The notes: a model not told the origin generated them from the sequence alone. Counted from the first letter of the stretch, positions 10,690-21,399 are shown. The stretch is 64,000 nucleotides of DNA from Parelaphostrongylus tenuis (GCA_019055375.1 JAHQIW010007363.1:124001-188000), one strand, 5' to 3'. A program made the numbers and translations.

Positions 10690-11047
10690 GTTAGTAGGTT
10701 GGAGAATAAGTTTGAAAATGCTTATAAGACACCTATTTATGCACCTAATACACCCGAACAAAGACAAAACTAGTAGTCAAAGTACTCCCCTTCAGCTTCA
10801 AGCACTTTATGCCACTTCTTCGGCAAAAAATCGAGTCCGCGAGCATGAATTGATTGATTGATTGATGCGTTCACTTACCACCGTTGCATCATTAACAAGC
10901 TAATTTGCTCGCTTGTTAACTCCATGTCGAAATAAGTAGATAAATTATATACCAATCAACACCGGAGGAGACAGGATTTCAAATGAGAACAAAAGCACAA
11001 AAATTGCTGACATCACAAAAGTTACGAGCCTTTTCTTACAACCTTTC
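10690..11047 (-). mobile_element. Internally deleted mariner element
   Basis: On the minus strand, 10765-10850 encodes a mariner transposase C-terminus (LDFLPKKWHKVLEAEGEYF). It abuts, after a deletion, the start of the transposase gene near 10900-10930. The left end carries a mariner-like terminal stretch (TAGGTTGGAGAATAAGTTTG), and a weaker counterpart lies near 11024-11047. The upstream flank with TATATACCAATCAAC matches 62775-62850, which precedes another mariner N-terminus. Nearly the whole catalytic domain is missing, so it is non-autonomous. Confidence 0.7.
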
Positions 11048-11279
11048 CCCCACCTATCAAAAAGAAACAAACTTCCAACTCCTATTGTGCATTTGTGCCT
11101 CCTGCCTTGCGAGAACGCAGCTTGAAAGCACATCTTCTGCAGGTAACATTTTCTAACAGAGGTCTTTGTGAAGGTAATTCTTATGTAGTTTGAGTAGGTG
11201 TAGGAAGAGCGCGCACATCATTGCGTATGATGCGGTACTTCACCTATCAGCACTAATATACAAAAGAAACGTAACTTTC

Positions 11280-12220
11280 GCTCTTTTTTAGACATTTTAG
11301 TAGTTATCGACAGCTCAAATCTTGAAAATTTAAAAGGTGTATTTTTTTAAAGGCCTTTGTATTACGCCGTAACAGTGAAAAGAAAATATTATTTAGCACT
11401 CAAACACCTTCACCTCTATCACCTGTTGTCCCGTTGATCGTTGAGTGACTCGAGCGGGTACCAGCAACGCTTCCATTTTTCCCTATCGCGTGCATGAGCA
11501 GCCCAGTGGGTCCTCCTCGCTTTAGGGATTCGCTGAGCATCATATCTTTCAACATAAAAATGCCAAAAAGAGTAATTCAAGCGCGCTACGATAAGCAAAG
11601 GTTTTTCCTCAAAATATTCAGCAGTTCTTCGGTAATACAAATCTCGCTTAATTCAATACTGCCCTTGGCTTTCCAAGAAATATATTGCGCTGTAACACTA
11701 AAATTGAGTTTGCATTTCACATGCGGCGCGAGTGCCTTCCTCCAGTATGCTCATGTACACGTAACATTGGCATCAAACTGGCGCCGTTCAGTAATCGCTC
11801 GATAGCTCAAATCTCGAGGATTGCAAAGATGTGCTTGCATTTTTGAAAAAAAATGGGGTTTACGAGCTGGAGTAACAGGGATTAAACTGTGTGGGACATC
11901 TGACTATTTTTCGCTCGACACAGCTTTTGTCTCAGGCTTTGACATCCATGCGATAGCGCAAATCTTAACAAGTTTGGAAATTGCTTGATTTCTGAGAAAG
12001 ACTTCCCAGTGCGCCGTTACAGGTAGAAGAAAATAGGATGTTACACTCGTCACACACCACATACCACATATAAACTGCACTGCACGTCGACACGGCATCG
12101 AGTGTGAAACTCATAATCTTTTGACTGTAATAACGAATCAAAACGACCTTCTCAAAATTCAAGTTTACCATTAGGATCGCTGAGATTTGTGCTGCCAAAT
12201 GGTTATTGAAAGTCTGAATG
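11280..12220. repeat. Strongylid-type repeat R with 110-bp motif copies
   Basis: A motif recurs about three times here (near 11300, 11800 and 11950). In it, a CGATAGCTCAAATCT-like sequence is followed by a run of A/T, a TATTACGCCGTAACAG-like sequence and GTGTTACACTC. The same motif and order occur at 53690-55430 and in diverged form at 63100-63870. A hairpin formed by ACACTCG..CGAGTGT is at 12034-12105, matching a GC-rich version at 54851-54920. Class is unknown. Confidence 0.55.
11405..11552 (-). mobile_element. RTE LINE 3' fragment
   Basis: The minus strand encodes the last part of the RTE polyprotein, including the tail motif HWAAHARDREKW, and then the 3' end with short AGGTGATA repeats. 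It matches the end of the 16.7-kb and 40.5-kb RTE copies. It is severely 5'-truncated, as is common for LINE insertions, and sits inside repeat R. Confidence 0.8.
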
Positions 12221-12264
12221 GAGACCTCTGACCAGCAAAAGATGCTTGAGAGTTAAAGAAAAGT

Positions 12265-13041
12265 GGTACTTATATGTTAGACGACGACATATAATTAGGC
12301 CGATCTCAGTTGGACAAGAATTTTCCACGGGAGTGTTAGCAAGGGAATAGATCTTCATTTCCAACTCCACGTCATCGGTTTTTCAAAACACCCCTTTATA
12401 ATGCCGTAGTATCCGGGAATATATTTCTGTTTCTCACCAGCTTTTCGTCATTTTTATCACAAGTGTAAAACTCTGGAAGCGCGAAAAGCATATCATTTGC
12501 CGATGAGCTGGAAAAATCCTGAATAAAATAACAATAGTTGCCGCTTTTTTATGCATACTGCTGTAGATCAGGTGATTACCTTTCTAGCAAGTCGCTGCTG
12601 TGACTTCCCTTCACATTTTACTCAGCTATGAACCTTTTCGGCGATTTTGTTTATCAGCCAACTCACGGAGCGGGGTTGGGGGGCGGGGTGGGCGACCAAT
12701 CGCGTCAGTTATTGCTATTTAATGGGGCCTTCTTCACCACATCAACAACAACTTCAGAAGAAAATATAGACTGTGATTTACTAAAAATTGTCTTCACGAT
12801 GATGTGCTTTACTTGCCTTAAGCGATCTATACACTTGGTAGAAATGAAGACGAAAAACGAGTGAGAAACAAAACTTTGTTCTGGATGCTATAGCTTTGTG
12901 AAAAAGTGTCACGAAAAAAGGGCGATGTGGATTTGTAGCCCGAGAATTGAGCTTTGTAATGATTACTAACGTTTCTACGAAAAATTGCTGTGCAGCGAAT
13001 GAGATCGGCGTAAAAATTTGTCCTTCTAACATATAAGTACC
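12265..13041. mobile_element. Fold-back DNA transposon, copy 1
   Basis: The 16-bp terminal inverted repeats are perfect (GGTACTTATATGTTAG at 12265-12280 and its complement at 13026-13041). Weaker inverted similarity extends inwards through the GATCTCA..GGACA..AGTGTTAG block and on towards the centre. The centre (about 12655-12700) is a G-rich run. A possible AAGT target duplication flanks it. No transposase is encoded, so it is a non-autonomous element. A second copy is at 14288-15155. Confidence 0.75.
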
Positions 13042-13321
13042 AAGTCATTCATTTGATTCCAGAAATGAAAGCGAGTTTAGTAACACAGAATGGATTTTGC
13101 GCAAGCCACATTGCTAGAAACGGACTACGCCTGGAGGGCAGTTGTACGATAGAAAAAGTGATAGCAACTATACTAGAGCTCGCACTATTAGCGAGGACGC
13201 GCCATGCAAGTATATAAGTATCGCGTCATCAAATCTGCTGTCTGCATCATAGTACGTCTTGCAAATTCAATTTCTTTCTCATTCATCCTTAATGAACATT
13301 GCGCGTTGTTTTGGCTCCTAG

Positions 13322-13456
13322 TTGGAGATTTGGCCATTTATCCAGATGCCGGAGGAAGTTGGTCGATGCGATTCTATATGCTATAATGAGAATAACCGAG
13401 TAAGGCGCCTCTATATGCTCATACGGAAGAACGATGCAGAGGTAGCCAAACTTCGC
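13322..13456 (+). CDS. Exon 1 of unidentified coiled-coil protein
   Basis: 45 codons between an acceptor (GGCTCCTAG) and a GT donor (CGC|GTTGTG), phase 0 at both ends. The second half is charged and helix-prone (MLIRKNDAEVAKLR). It joins in frame to the exons at 13568, 13684 and 13885. I do not recognise the family. It lies between two fold-back transposons. Confidence 0.45.
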
Positions 13457-13567
13457 GTTGTGATAGCAAAAATCATTTCCACGTTGTCACCCATCCTCTT
13501 GATGTTTTTAGCACATGTATCGGTTGTTTATTGTGACAGCATGTTGCGTTTGCTTAGGTGAATTGAG

Positions 13568-13618
13568 GTGCTCTCGCTTAAGAAACTACTTGGGAAGAAA
13601 AGCCAGTGCGCACCTCAG
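13568..13618 (+). CDS. Exon 2 of unidentified coiled-coil protein
   Basis: 17 codons (VLSLKKLLGKKSQCAPQ) in phase 0, ending at a good donor CAG|GTATGC. The acceptor is ATTGAG at 13567. An alternative acceptor 10 bases upstream would put a stop in this frame, so the start is less certain than the end. Confidence 0.4.
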
Positions 13619-13683
13619 GTATGCCTGCCGACTTATGATCTGTTTGTATTCTGCTGTCCTTTCAACCATTTTATACTTTACAG

Positions 13684-13785
13684 TTGAATCTGAAAGTCAG
13701 CGCTATGTCAATGATGAACGAGCAACTAGTGCGTGAGCAGCAAGCTAGGGCAGCAGCCGTAAAACGCTGTATGGAATTAAAGCAG
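13684..13785 (+). CDS. Exon 3 of unidentified coiled-coil protein
   Basis: 34 codons in phase 0 between a clear acceptor (ATACTTTACAG) and a donor (AAGCAG|GTCTTC). The product is strongly helical with heptad-like spacing (MNEQLVREQQARAAAVKR). This is the most convincing exon of the group. Confidence 0.6.
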
Positions 13786-13884
13786 GTCTTCGCTTCCTTT
13801 GGATATTCTAGCTCTCTCGTTTTATTTTCATAGATCAATGATTCACATATTTTCACTTTATTTTTTGCAAGGTGTAATTTATAG

Positions 13885-13929
13885 AAATGGCAGGCGGCTC
13901 AATTAGAGACAAAATCCTACACAAAAGAG
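13885..13929 (+). CDS. Exon 4 of unidentified coiled-coil protein
   Basis: 15 codons (KWQAAQLETKSYTKE) in phase 0 with acceptor ATTTATAG and donor GAG|GTCAGT. It continues the coiled-coil character of exon 3. The intron before it is about 100 bp, a typical nematode size. Confidence 0.55.
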
Positions 13930-14077
13930 GTCAGTTCTTTACAATTACTTTTTTGTTACTCTATCAGTGTGGAATACTACCTGCATTGAGGTGACCACCG
14001 TGGTGATCTAATAGGTTTTGAATTTTAGTGATCTAACATGCAATTTTTCCATCCAATATAAGAGCATTTTTCCGTAG

Positions 14078-14160
14078 AAAAAATGAAAGATGATGACCTC
14101 ATGGCTCTTCGCCATAAAGAAGAGAAAATCGAGGAACTGATAGCTCTCATGAGCACAGAG
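14078..14160 (+). pseudogene. Exon 5 of coiled-coil gene, disrupted
   Basis: After the acceptor TTTCCGTAG an A-run leads into a frame reading MKDDDLMALRHKEEKIEEL and so on, again coiled-coil. The phase is off by one from exon 4. One more A in the run would restore it, so this is a homopolymer slip or a sequencing error. The coding similarity stops at about 14160, where sequence shared with the 12150 repeat begins, so the exon seems cut off by repeat insertion. Confidence 0.45.
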
Positions 14161-14287
14161 GACGTCCTTCTCAAAAATCAAGCTTATCATTGAGATCGTT
14201 GAGATTTGTGCTATTCAATGGCTATTGAAAGTCTGAATGAAAACCTCTGTCCAGCAAAAGATGCTTGACCGTGAAAGAAAATTTGCT

Positions 14288-15155
14288 GCTTATATATTAG
14301 ACGACAACATATTTTCAAGTCGATCTCATTCATTAGACAAGAATTTTTTACAGGAGTGTTAGCAATCGTTTGAAGGCATAAGTCTCTCGCTACAACTCGA
14401 CGTCACCGACTTTCAAAACACCCTTCTATAATGCGGCAGCTTCCAGAATGAAATTTTGTTGCTCTTTCGCATTTCATCTTCATCTATGTTACAACTATAG
14501 ATCTGTGAAAGCACGAAAAGCATATGAATGTGTAGGGAATTTTCCGTAGGAGCAGAATCTACGCTTCTTACTAAAGTTTCTGCCGATGCGATGCAAATAA
14601 CTTTAACAAAATAACAATAGTTGCCGCCGTTTTAACGCATACTGCGGTAGATCAGGTGACTACTTTACTAACAAGTCGCTGCTGTGATTTCCTTTCATAA
14701 TTTTTTCAGCTAGGAACCGTTTTGGCCACTTTGCTTATCATCCAACTCGCGGAGTGAGGAAGGGGGGGGGGTTAGGGGAAGGAGGATTTAGGTGGGGCGA
14801 CTGATCGCGTTTGATTTATTGCTACTCAATTGGGGATCTCTTCACCACATCGACAGAAACGTCAGGAAAAAATGTAGAATCTGATTGTACTGAAAATTGT
14901 CTACGAGCTGATATGTTTTCTTGCTTACGACGATTTATACGCCTGGTGAAAATAACGACGAAAGACGAGTGTGAAACAGAATTTTATTCTGGATGATACA
15001 GCTTTATAAAAAAAGTGTCATAAAAATTGAACGACGTGAAGTTGTAGCGAGGGATTTAGGCTGCCGAATCAGTGCTAACACTTCTGTGAAAAGTTCCTCT
15101 CCAGCGAGTGAGATCGGCTTAATTATTGCATATAAATATCTAACATATAAATTTT
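14288..15155. mobile_element. Fold-back DNA transposon, copy 2
   Basis: It has the same terminal block as 12265-13041 (TTAGACGACAACATATTTT near 14298 and ATCTAACATATAA near 15145) and long inverted arms. The arm around 14470-14560 is the reverse complement of about 14870-14990. A G-rich centre lies at 14755-14800. Direct similarity to copy 1 starts before the terminus, at about 14150, where both sit in the same host repeat. Confidence 0.7.
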
Positions 15156-15464
15156 GATATGTTTACCTCACTTTTACAGTATATTGAAAGAACCATTTGA
15201 ATTTGAAAAGTAAGGCACAGGCTATCGATATTTAAAGTGTCGAATAATTACTAAAACCTCAAAAAGGATTGCAAAAAAGTTTTCTTTGAATATGGTTGCA
15301 AACAGGAGAAAAGTATTAAAAATACTTCTCTGGCGAACATAATTCTAATCATTAGTTTGCATCTATATCAAATCTCAATCAAATCAAATGCTATATTTGA
15401 GCACGGTTCTCCCTTACCGCTTAAAATTTTTCTACTATCCTTAAGTACTTAGCGTTTTTCAACT

Positions 15465-15880
15465 TACGTCAACTCTGAATAATTGGAACTAAACGAATGA
15501 TTACTATAAACTTGGTTATCGTAAGAGTTTTCGATGAATACATATCGTGTACAGCATACGCAATATCTTTCGATATATTACTAGGTGTTCTTCAACTTTT
15601 AATTACTATGATGACTCTCGGGTCTTACATGAAACTAACGAAGAGCAAAACTAAAGATTTTTTTGGTGATTCCCATTGTACAATGCAATAAAATTGATTC
15701 AGTGCTAAATTCACGACATTGCGTAGTAGAAAAGAGTTTTTCTCCACAATAGATAAGTATAACACAAAAATTCCTAAAATTTTTGCCAACTGAAGAGAAA
15801 AATCTTAATCAAACAGCATAAATCGCTCATTTCACTCTGCGCACATCAAATGCTATAGCCGTCCGTTAGGGCTTAATAAA
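15465..15880. repeat. Right end of repeat R
   Basis: Closely follows 54965-55420 in order and orientation (GATTACTATAAACTT, GAGTTTTCGATGA, GGTGATTCCCATTGTACAATGC). In the 54-kb copy this segment directly follows the hairpin part of repeat R. Here it is separated by more than 3 kb, indicating that the exons and transposons at 12.2-15.2 kb interrupt the repeat or that two partial copies flank them. Confidence 0.6.
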
Positions 15881-15889
15881 AGGCTTAAA

Positions 15890-16650
15890 ACATCAGTATT
15901 ATTCAAGCTATTGGTCAGAAATATGTGTCTCCAAAGAACTGATCTCGCTACGTCAGATGACAAGAATAGGTCATGTATTTTTAGTTGCTTAGCAACCTCT
16001 AGGATTTTGTGGAGCTTGTCTTCTTCTCACCTTTATTGCCCACTGATGTTGTAGTGAGGTTCGTATGTCAGAATGTGACTAGATGCTGACTAAATACTGA
16101 ATTTGCGGCCACAAAATCGTTGAGCCAGTTTTGGTTAAAAAAATTTTAAGCATGTTTCCTCATAACTATCGTTGACTTTTATTAAGACTTCGACATGTTT
16201 CTTGTTTCGAATTGATTGGCACACTCGATTGAATCTCTACCATTATTTCCAAACATGATAGTGATTTCGTGAAACATCTGCTTTGTCGTTTGGTAAGACG
16301 GCTTATTAATGAACCATATCGACACGAATTTTGCTTCAGAACAGAAGCGAGATTGACTCAAACAATTTTGATGCCGTATTTGAAATGAGGCATATAATAG
16401 GACATATATGCTTCCCGTGAAGAAGGCGTTGGACGAGATACCTAATGCCCACCAGGTGTTTTATCGAAATACAGTTTATTAATACTTTGAGGCAATATGG
16501 CTATTTCTGAACGTGAGATTTGTGTAGACAGATAGAATTTATGATAAACGCTCACTTCGTTGTCCGCTCCACTTGCGTGTTTCAAAAGCTGGAAATGAAT
16601 ATGGATCAGAAAGAATGAAAATCCGTTTTGTTTCTAAGAAAAAAGAATAT
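15890..16650. other. No gene recognised
   Basis: AT-rich DNA between repeat R and the RTE tail. There are no frames of note and no visible repeat match inside the window. Confidence 0.4.
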
Positions 16651-16660
16651 CCTTACTATA

Positions 16661-17880
16661 CTACCAGTCAGAAGCGTTTGCCAACAGGGTGTCAGCGATG
16701 CACATGGCAGAAACATGCATCACCTGTATCACCTGTCGTCCCGTGTTGATCGTCGAGTGACTCGAGCGGGTACCAGCAAAACTTCCATTTTTCCCTATCC
16801 GTGCAAGAGTAGCCCAGTGGATCCTTCTCGCTCTAGGGATTCGCTGAGAATTATATCTTTCTTCTATCGCTTTCGTGAAGAAATCGGACCAACGGGTCAG
16901 TGGTCTTCCTTTAGAGCGCCTGACGTCCCGAGGAATCCAGTCGGTAACGGCTCTCGTCCATCGGTTGTCGTTGAAGCGCATCACGTGTCCGGCCCACCTT
17001 ATTTTCGATATCCTGGCGTGTAGAACGGCGTCTCTGATTTTCGATCGTTGACATAGGTCGGAACTTCGGATCCTTTCTCTCATTTGCGAGATACGGGATA
17101 CTCTTAGCATCGACCTTTCGACTGCGCGTTCGATAACGGCAAGTGATCTTTCATCCTGCTTACTTAGCGACCAGGTTTCTGCTGCATACGTCAGGGCAGG
17201 GATGATTGTCGAGTCGAAAAGGTATGCACGAAATCGGATGTTTTTTGTCCTCTTCACTACATCTTCGATGCTCTTAAACGTTCCCCAAGCCGCTCGTTTC
17301 CTCCTGCTCAACTCTGGAGCTAGGTCGTTCATCATGTTGATTTCGCGACCTAGATAGACGTAACTGGAGCATTCGGAGATTGTCGTTCCGTTGAGCGTGA
17401 ATGGGGCATTAGTAACCCATCCTTTCCTTATGAACATTGTTTTCGTTAGATTCAGTTGAGGACCAATCTTTCCACAAGCATTATAGAAATCGGTCAACAT
17501 TCGTTCCGCTTGGCTGATGTTTGGTGTTATGAGAACGATATCGTCAGCAAAGCGAAGATGGTTTAATTGTCGACCGTCAATTTTCACTCCCATTTCGTCC
17601 CATTCTAATGTTCGCATGACGTTTTGTAGGGTGGCAGTGAATAGCTTTGGCAAAATTCTATCGCCTTGTCGAACCCCTCTTCTTACGCCAATGGTGATAT
17701 TGTTGTAGAATGGAGATATTTTGGTCGTGAAATCTTTATAAAGCTCACGAAGGATCATTATGTACCGAGTAGAGATGCCCTGGTTATCCAGAGCCTCTAT
17801 AACCGCTTCTGTTTCCACTGGATCAAAAACTTTCTTCAGATCGATGAAAGTGAGACAGAGTTCACTCCCTCGGACCATCC
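16661..17880 (-). CDS. RTE-type LINE reverse transcriptase, C-terminal part
   Basis: The minus-strand frame is open from the middle of the reverse transcriptase to the end of the protein. The sense part starts near LCLTFIDLKKVFD and includes the GVRRGVRQGD block and the catalytic motif FADDIVLI near 17530-17555. The thumb follows, then the C-terminal tail with IRWAGHVMRFNDNRW. The endonuclease and the fingers domain are absent. The frame seems intact over about 400 residues, so it is a young insertion, but it lacks the endonuclease and cannot act alone. The nominal start upstream at 18244 lies in inverted non-coding sequence and is not the real start. Confidence 0.9.
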
Positions 17881-18300
17881 TCTTTGAGGGATCCCGCCCG
17901 GTTAGTCGCGAGGGACGTGGAGCGTCCCCAGGTGGTGGATAGGGGAATAAAACGCGAACCAAAAGCGACCGTGTGCTTCCCAAAGACGCAGGTGGATCCA
18001 GGGGACGAGCTCCCTGCTTCTGCAGCGCCGACTTGACAAAAACTCTATTTCTACGCGTGAAGTCGGCCAAAAGCCTGCAATCAAGCGGCTGGGAAGCACA
18101 TGGGAGGCGGTTAAGAGTCGCCTCCAACAAATAAGCTCCTCCCGCTCCTCCGAGAGAGACTGGCAAGCTACTCGTGAGTACCCAGCCCCCACGTTTAGAG
18201 CCTGGCAAGCTATACGTTGGGTATCGAAATGCCAAAAACAGCAATAAATATGGGCCTCATTCCTCTGACCCTGAAAGAAACATGCATAATTATAGGAAAA
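16700..18300 (-). mobile_element. RTE LINE with inverted 5' segment
   Basis: The 3' end with short AGGTGATAC repeats is at about 16705-16740. The reverse transcriptase runs leftwards from about 17880. Immediately right of it, 17878-18290 is the RTE 5' leader in the opposite orientation, matching 37193-37560 of the other RTE copy (GGTGGATAGGGGAATAAAACG and following). This inverted 5' piece joined to a sense 3' piece, with the middle missing, is the outcome expected of twin priming during target-primed reverse transcription. Confidence 0.8.
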
Positions 18301-18554
18301 TATTAGCAACAAATAGAAACGGCACCCAGAAGCCTTATGACTTCCTGCTCAGTTTGTGGAGACCACAAATTGGCTGTCCACAAACGCTCCTGCTATTGAA
18401 ACTATTTTGTCGACAGTTTCACATTGTCCGGCATGATAAAAATTGGTTGGATGTAATCCTCAGCTTACTTTTTGTTTTACTGATGTTTTATTTATCCGTT
18501 ATTGGCTTTTTTCATCGATCGGATCCAGTATTCCTAGTTTAATTTGTTTTCGTC

Positions 18555-18745
18555 TTGTCGTAGTTGAATATCGTAGAGCACTGGCCGAGCGAATCCCCTA
18601 GAAATTTTGAGAATAGCCTGGCCGTTGCGTTCCATAGGGCATTCGTCGTTGAGTGCCGGAGAGAGTTGAGAGATGAGCTTCTCCATGCGCGTCGTGACGA
18701 GCATCAGAACCACTCGGCCACGGCGTCCCAGTTCATCGTCACTTA
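18555..18745 (-). repeat. tRNA-Ser/Leu-like SINE, family C, copy 2
   Basis: On the minus strand it reads GTGGCCGAGTGGTTCTGATG at the right end, then the body shared with 8768-9010 (GCACTCAACGACGAATGCCC, GCCAGGCTATTCTC). It is in the opposite orientation to the first copy. Confidence 0.65.
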
Positions 18746-19002
18746 GTTCTTGACATTAATCTCTCAGTATTGAACAGAAAAACTATGAAACATTATGTTG
18801 ACACTATCAAGTCAGCACTGGCCCTGTTGCAAAATCATACCCTACAGTGTACTTAACATCTCACTACCGTTATGGCGCTACAGGTAGAAAATTTTCTGGA
18901 ACGGTATATGGGCGATTGTGCAGTTACACCAAAAGCGCGACATGAGAATCATTTTCACCGGATTGTACGGCAAACGCATTTTTGGACAATGTGCCTCCTC
19001 AG

Positions 19003-19181
19003 CTTACTCTATTCAGAACCCTCCGATGGCTGAGAACAACCTGCTTCCAGCAGGGACCATCTTCTAAGCACTCGGCCCGAATCACTCTCCGTTCTACCTA
19101 CTGTTTATTGATCGGTGCTCCTCGTTGCTTGCAGACGCCACAGTGCAGCCGCGTGACGTCACTAGATCAGTTTCGAAAATG
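19003..19181 (+). pseudogene. Exon-like sequence with one in-frame stop
   Basis: Bounded by a GCCTCCTCAG acceptor and a strong donor ATG|GTAAGT. One frame is open for 59 codons except for a single TAA at codon 21. It reads MAENNLLPAGTIF before the stop and LGPNHSPFYLLFIDRCSSLL after it, with protein-like composition. I cannot name the family. It is either a recently inactivated exon or one carrying a sequence error. Confidence 0.35.
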
Positions 19182-19604
19182 GTAAGTGGTTGACTTAGCG
19201 GTTTTCAGTATAGAGCCTAGAATAATGTATGAGCGAGTTACTCCTACAAATAAGCATATGGATTATCATCAAACTTGCGATCGATACAATCCAAGCGCTT
19301 TTTGCTGTCCTCTCTCTGTGCACAATGCAGAAGTGATTCTCAAAGGAAAAGCCATATAGCACGGTATTATTCAAAGTCAGCGGTGTTCGAAGACCTAAAG
19401 AGTCTCGAAGTTCGATAAAGCAAGATTTCACATTGCACTACAGCTTTTTCGGGCGTTGATCTTTATTTTGCCAACGGAAATCATGAAAAGAATGAAGGTC
19501 TTAGAGTTGACATCTTGAAGGATGCACCATGTGTTAGACTTTATAAACACATCTTTAATGACACCTAATTTGATACCTAAGAGAATTGATTGGTGCGCAA
19601 AAAC

Positions 19605-19690
19605 ACGGCCTCAGGCGGAAATCGAACCCGCGTTTCATCCACACCTGGGATGAGCGTGCTACCACTACGCCACAGAGGCACATTTGCTCC
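19605..19690 (-). repeat. tRNA-like element, family D, copy 1
   Basis: Read on the minus strand it gives GCCTCTGTGGCGTAGTGGTA, then GCGGGTTCGATTTCCGCC (B box) and CTGAGGC. The acceptor-like ends GCCTC/GAGGC pair, but the anticodon loop lacks the usual T33, so it is a tRNA-derived repeat rather than a usable tRNA. Confidence 0.6.
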
Positions 19691-19796
19691 AGCACTCATT
19701 TTTCAACATCTTTATGTTAGCTGTCGGCCATCAATCTTTAACAGGTTTAATCGGGTGTGCGATTAGCTAACGTAGAGATGTTGAAGGATGGACGGT

Positions 19797-19890
19797 GGCG
19801 CAAATGTGCCTCGGTCGTGCAGCGGTAGTTGCGCGCGTTTCAGGTATGGATGAAAGGCGGGTTCGATTTCCGCCTGGGGCTGTGTTTTCG
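19797..19890 (+). repeat. tRNA-like element, family D, copy 2
   Basis: Contains TGCCTCGGTCGTGCAGCGGT and GGCGGGTTCGATTTCCGCC. Related to copies at 19605-19690 (minus), 25790-25870 (minus), 41865-41960 and 42010-42105 (plus). Confidence 0.6.
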
Positions 19891-19899
19891 CTCACCTCT

Positions 19900-20545
19900 C
19901 AGTTTTTTGGTATACATATAGCATCATAGCACTGCAAACAAAAAGCAGTAAAAATACTAGAATTTCGGAGTATCACATGATTTAATTTTTTTTTTTTGAG
20001 ATCTAAACAGTGAAAGTATAATCTCAAAAATTTAGTGAGTTTCACATTTTATGGGGATCTGAAAAAATTGTAGACTGATTTGAATGCATATAGTCATAAC
20101 GCTCAATGGTGCGCTTTAATCGGTGATCGTCAAAAGGTCAGCTGCTTTATCACGACATGAGCCATTTTGTGTAACAGTGAGCGGCGTCGCGTATAGAAGC
20201 CAATTTGTGTCGGAGCGCGCCACAATCGGAATAAGGGAATATGTCTGGTGAATTTTGATTCAAATTGAACTTATCACTACTCAGTAATAATCCCACGGAA
20301 ACAACTTCCAGATAAGATATTGGTAATAGTCCAAAACCTTGTTTATATTGTTTGCTTGTTTATATTTACTTTTTCCTTGAGAACTTCGAAGCCTTGAAAG
20401 TAGTATTGACCTTTTTCATCCACAAACAGCTATATTGAGATCTCTTACATTATACTATTTCATCTACTAACCAGAAATATTCTTCGCGACAATAAATTTA
20501 TGATTTCATCATGAAACCACAATGTAGTGATGAAGCTGTCCATCC
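19900..20545. other. No gene recognised
   Basis: AT-rich DNA containing a T-run near 19985. No frame, RNA or repeat was identified. Confidence 0.4.
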
Positions 20546-20549
20546 GTAG

Positions 20550-20675
20550 TTTGATCCAACTACCGCTGCGTGGAAACTCAGCGCTTTCTACAAACGGCGG
20601 TACCCTGAGAATCGTGTTTGTTCCGCTCAGGAAAGCAAAGTTCACTGGGTGGCGCCTGCTCGATTTCCTAGATGA
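20550..20675 (+). CDS. Candidate terminal exon, unidentified protein
   Basis: After an acceptor (CATCCGTAG) the frame is open for 41 codons to a TGA, with protein-like composition (AFYKRRYPENRVCSAQESKV). The longer antisense frames over the same bases look like shadows of it. No upstream partner exon was found and the family is unknown. Confidence 0.3.
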   Translation, partial: FDPTTAAWKLSAFYKRRYPENRVCSAQESKVHWVAPARFPR

Positions 20676-21222
20676 ATAATGATGATCTATGTGAGACAAG
20701 TGAACAATCAATTGTTGAGAATTTGGCCATTTGAGCATGAGTATCTGTGATATCGTGTCTAGAGCAATGATGAGGTGTCATGGGTTCATTAAATTCCAAT
20801 AAAATCCTTTCGCTAGCATTAGCGAGTGCTTTTGAAAGAGATGACACCTTGGATTGCATATTTTAGAAGTAAAGCTTTTAATCCATACTACTGTATCACT
20901 CAAGATGCAGTGCCAGAGCAATCAGGCACTCTTAGTTTTCATTCTTATCAGTCAAGAAGGTTTTTCTCAAATGGAAGCAAGTAATTTGCGCAATAGAACC
21001 TTGCCTTCGTTGCTAAAGAGACAGCAAAAAATGCTTGCTAATTAACGGAAAATTCATCTCCTCCTCCATGTGTCACTGTAATAGACAATAGTAAAAAATA
21101 TAATTGTTTTTGAAACTAGGGTTTTGAAGTTCTTAAGTTAATGTTAAGTTTGGAGTTAAAGTTGAAGGCTTTTGATAAGACAAGATCAGAGACTGCTATG
21201 GTGCGCGAGAAAATAGGGATAA

Positions 21223-21399
21223 CACCAATTCAAGCAGAACGCAAATATGGTCTTTTTTTTCGAGCCCAAGATACTCATCAAAGGGGATTTGACAAAGCGA
21301 CATTACATCGCCATAGCTGTTTACCGCCGCACTCACTGGATGATGAAGTCGCTCTTGTGGGACGAGAAAGGCGTGCATCTATGGAAAGTTCCTGCATAA
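21223..21399 (+). CDS. Coding-like fragment, unidentified protein
   Basis: A 58-codon open frame ending at TAA, with very protein-like content: EPKILIKGDLTKRHYIAIAV followed by YRRTHWMMKSLLWDEKGVHL. Alternative frames and the antisense frame are less convincing. It lies just before the candidate exon at 21426. I could not assign a family. Confidence 0.35.
   Translation, partial: HQFKQNANMVFFFEPKILIKGDLTKRHYIAIAVYRRTHWMMKSLLWDEKGVHLWKVPA

Larger units (their letters stand above)
19600..19890. repeat. Palindrome of two tRNA-like elements
   Basis: The minus-strand tRNA-like copy at 19605-19690 and the plus-strand copy at 19797-19890 are joined by complementary inner flanks. AACATCTTTATGTTAGCT near 19710 pairs with AGCTAACGTAGAGATGTT near 19767. 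The two copies form a head-to-head hairpin with a loop of about 35 bp. Confidence 0.75.

Noticed and set aside
19605..19690. Functional tRNA-Gly-like gene
   Set aside because: Acceptor ends and T-arm look good, but the anticodon loop lacks T33 and a readable anticodon, and several diverged copies exist.
20460..20859. Minus-strand frames of 92 and 63 codons
   Set aside because: Overlap a more convincing plus-strand exon, and no splice or family support was seen.
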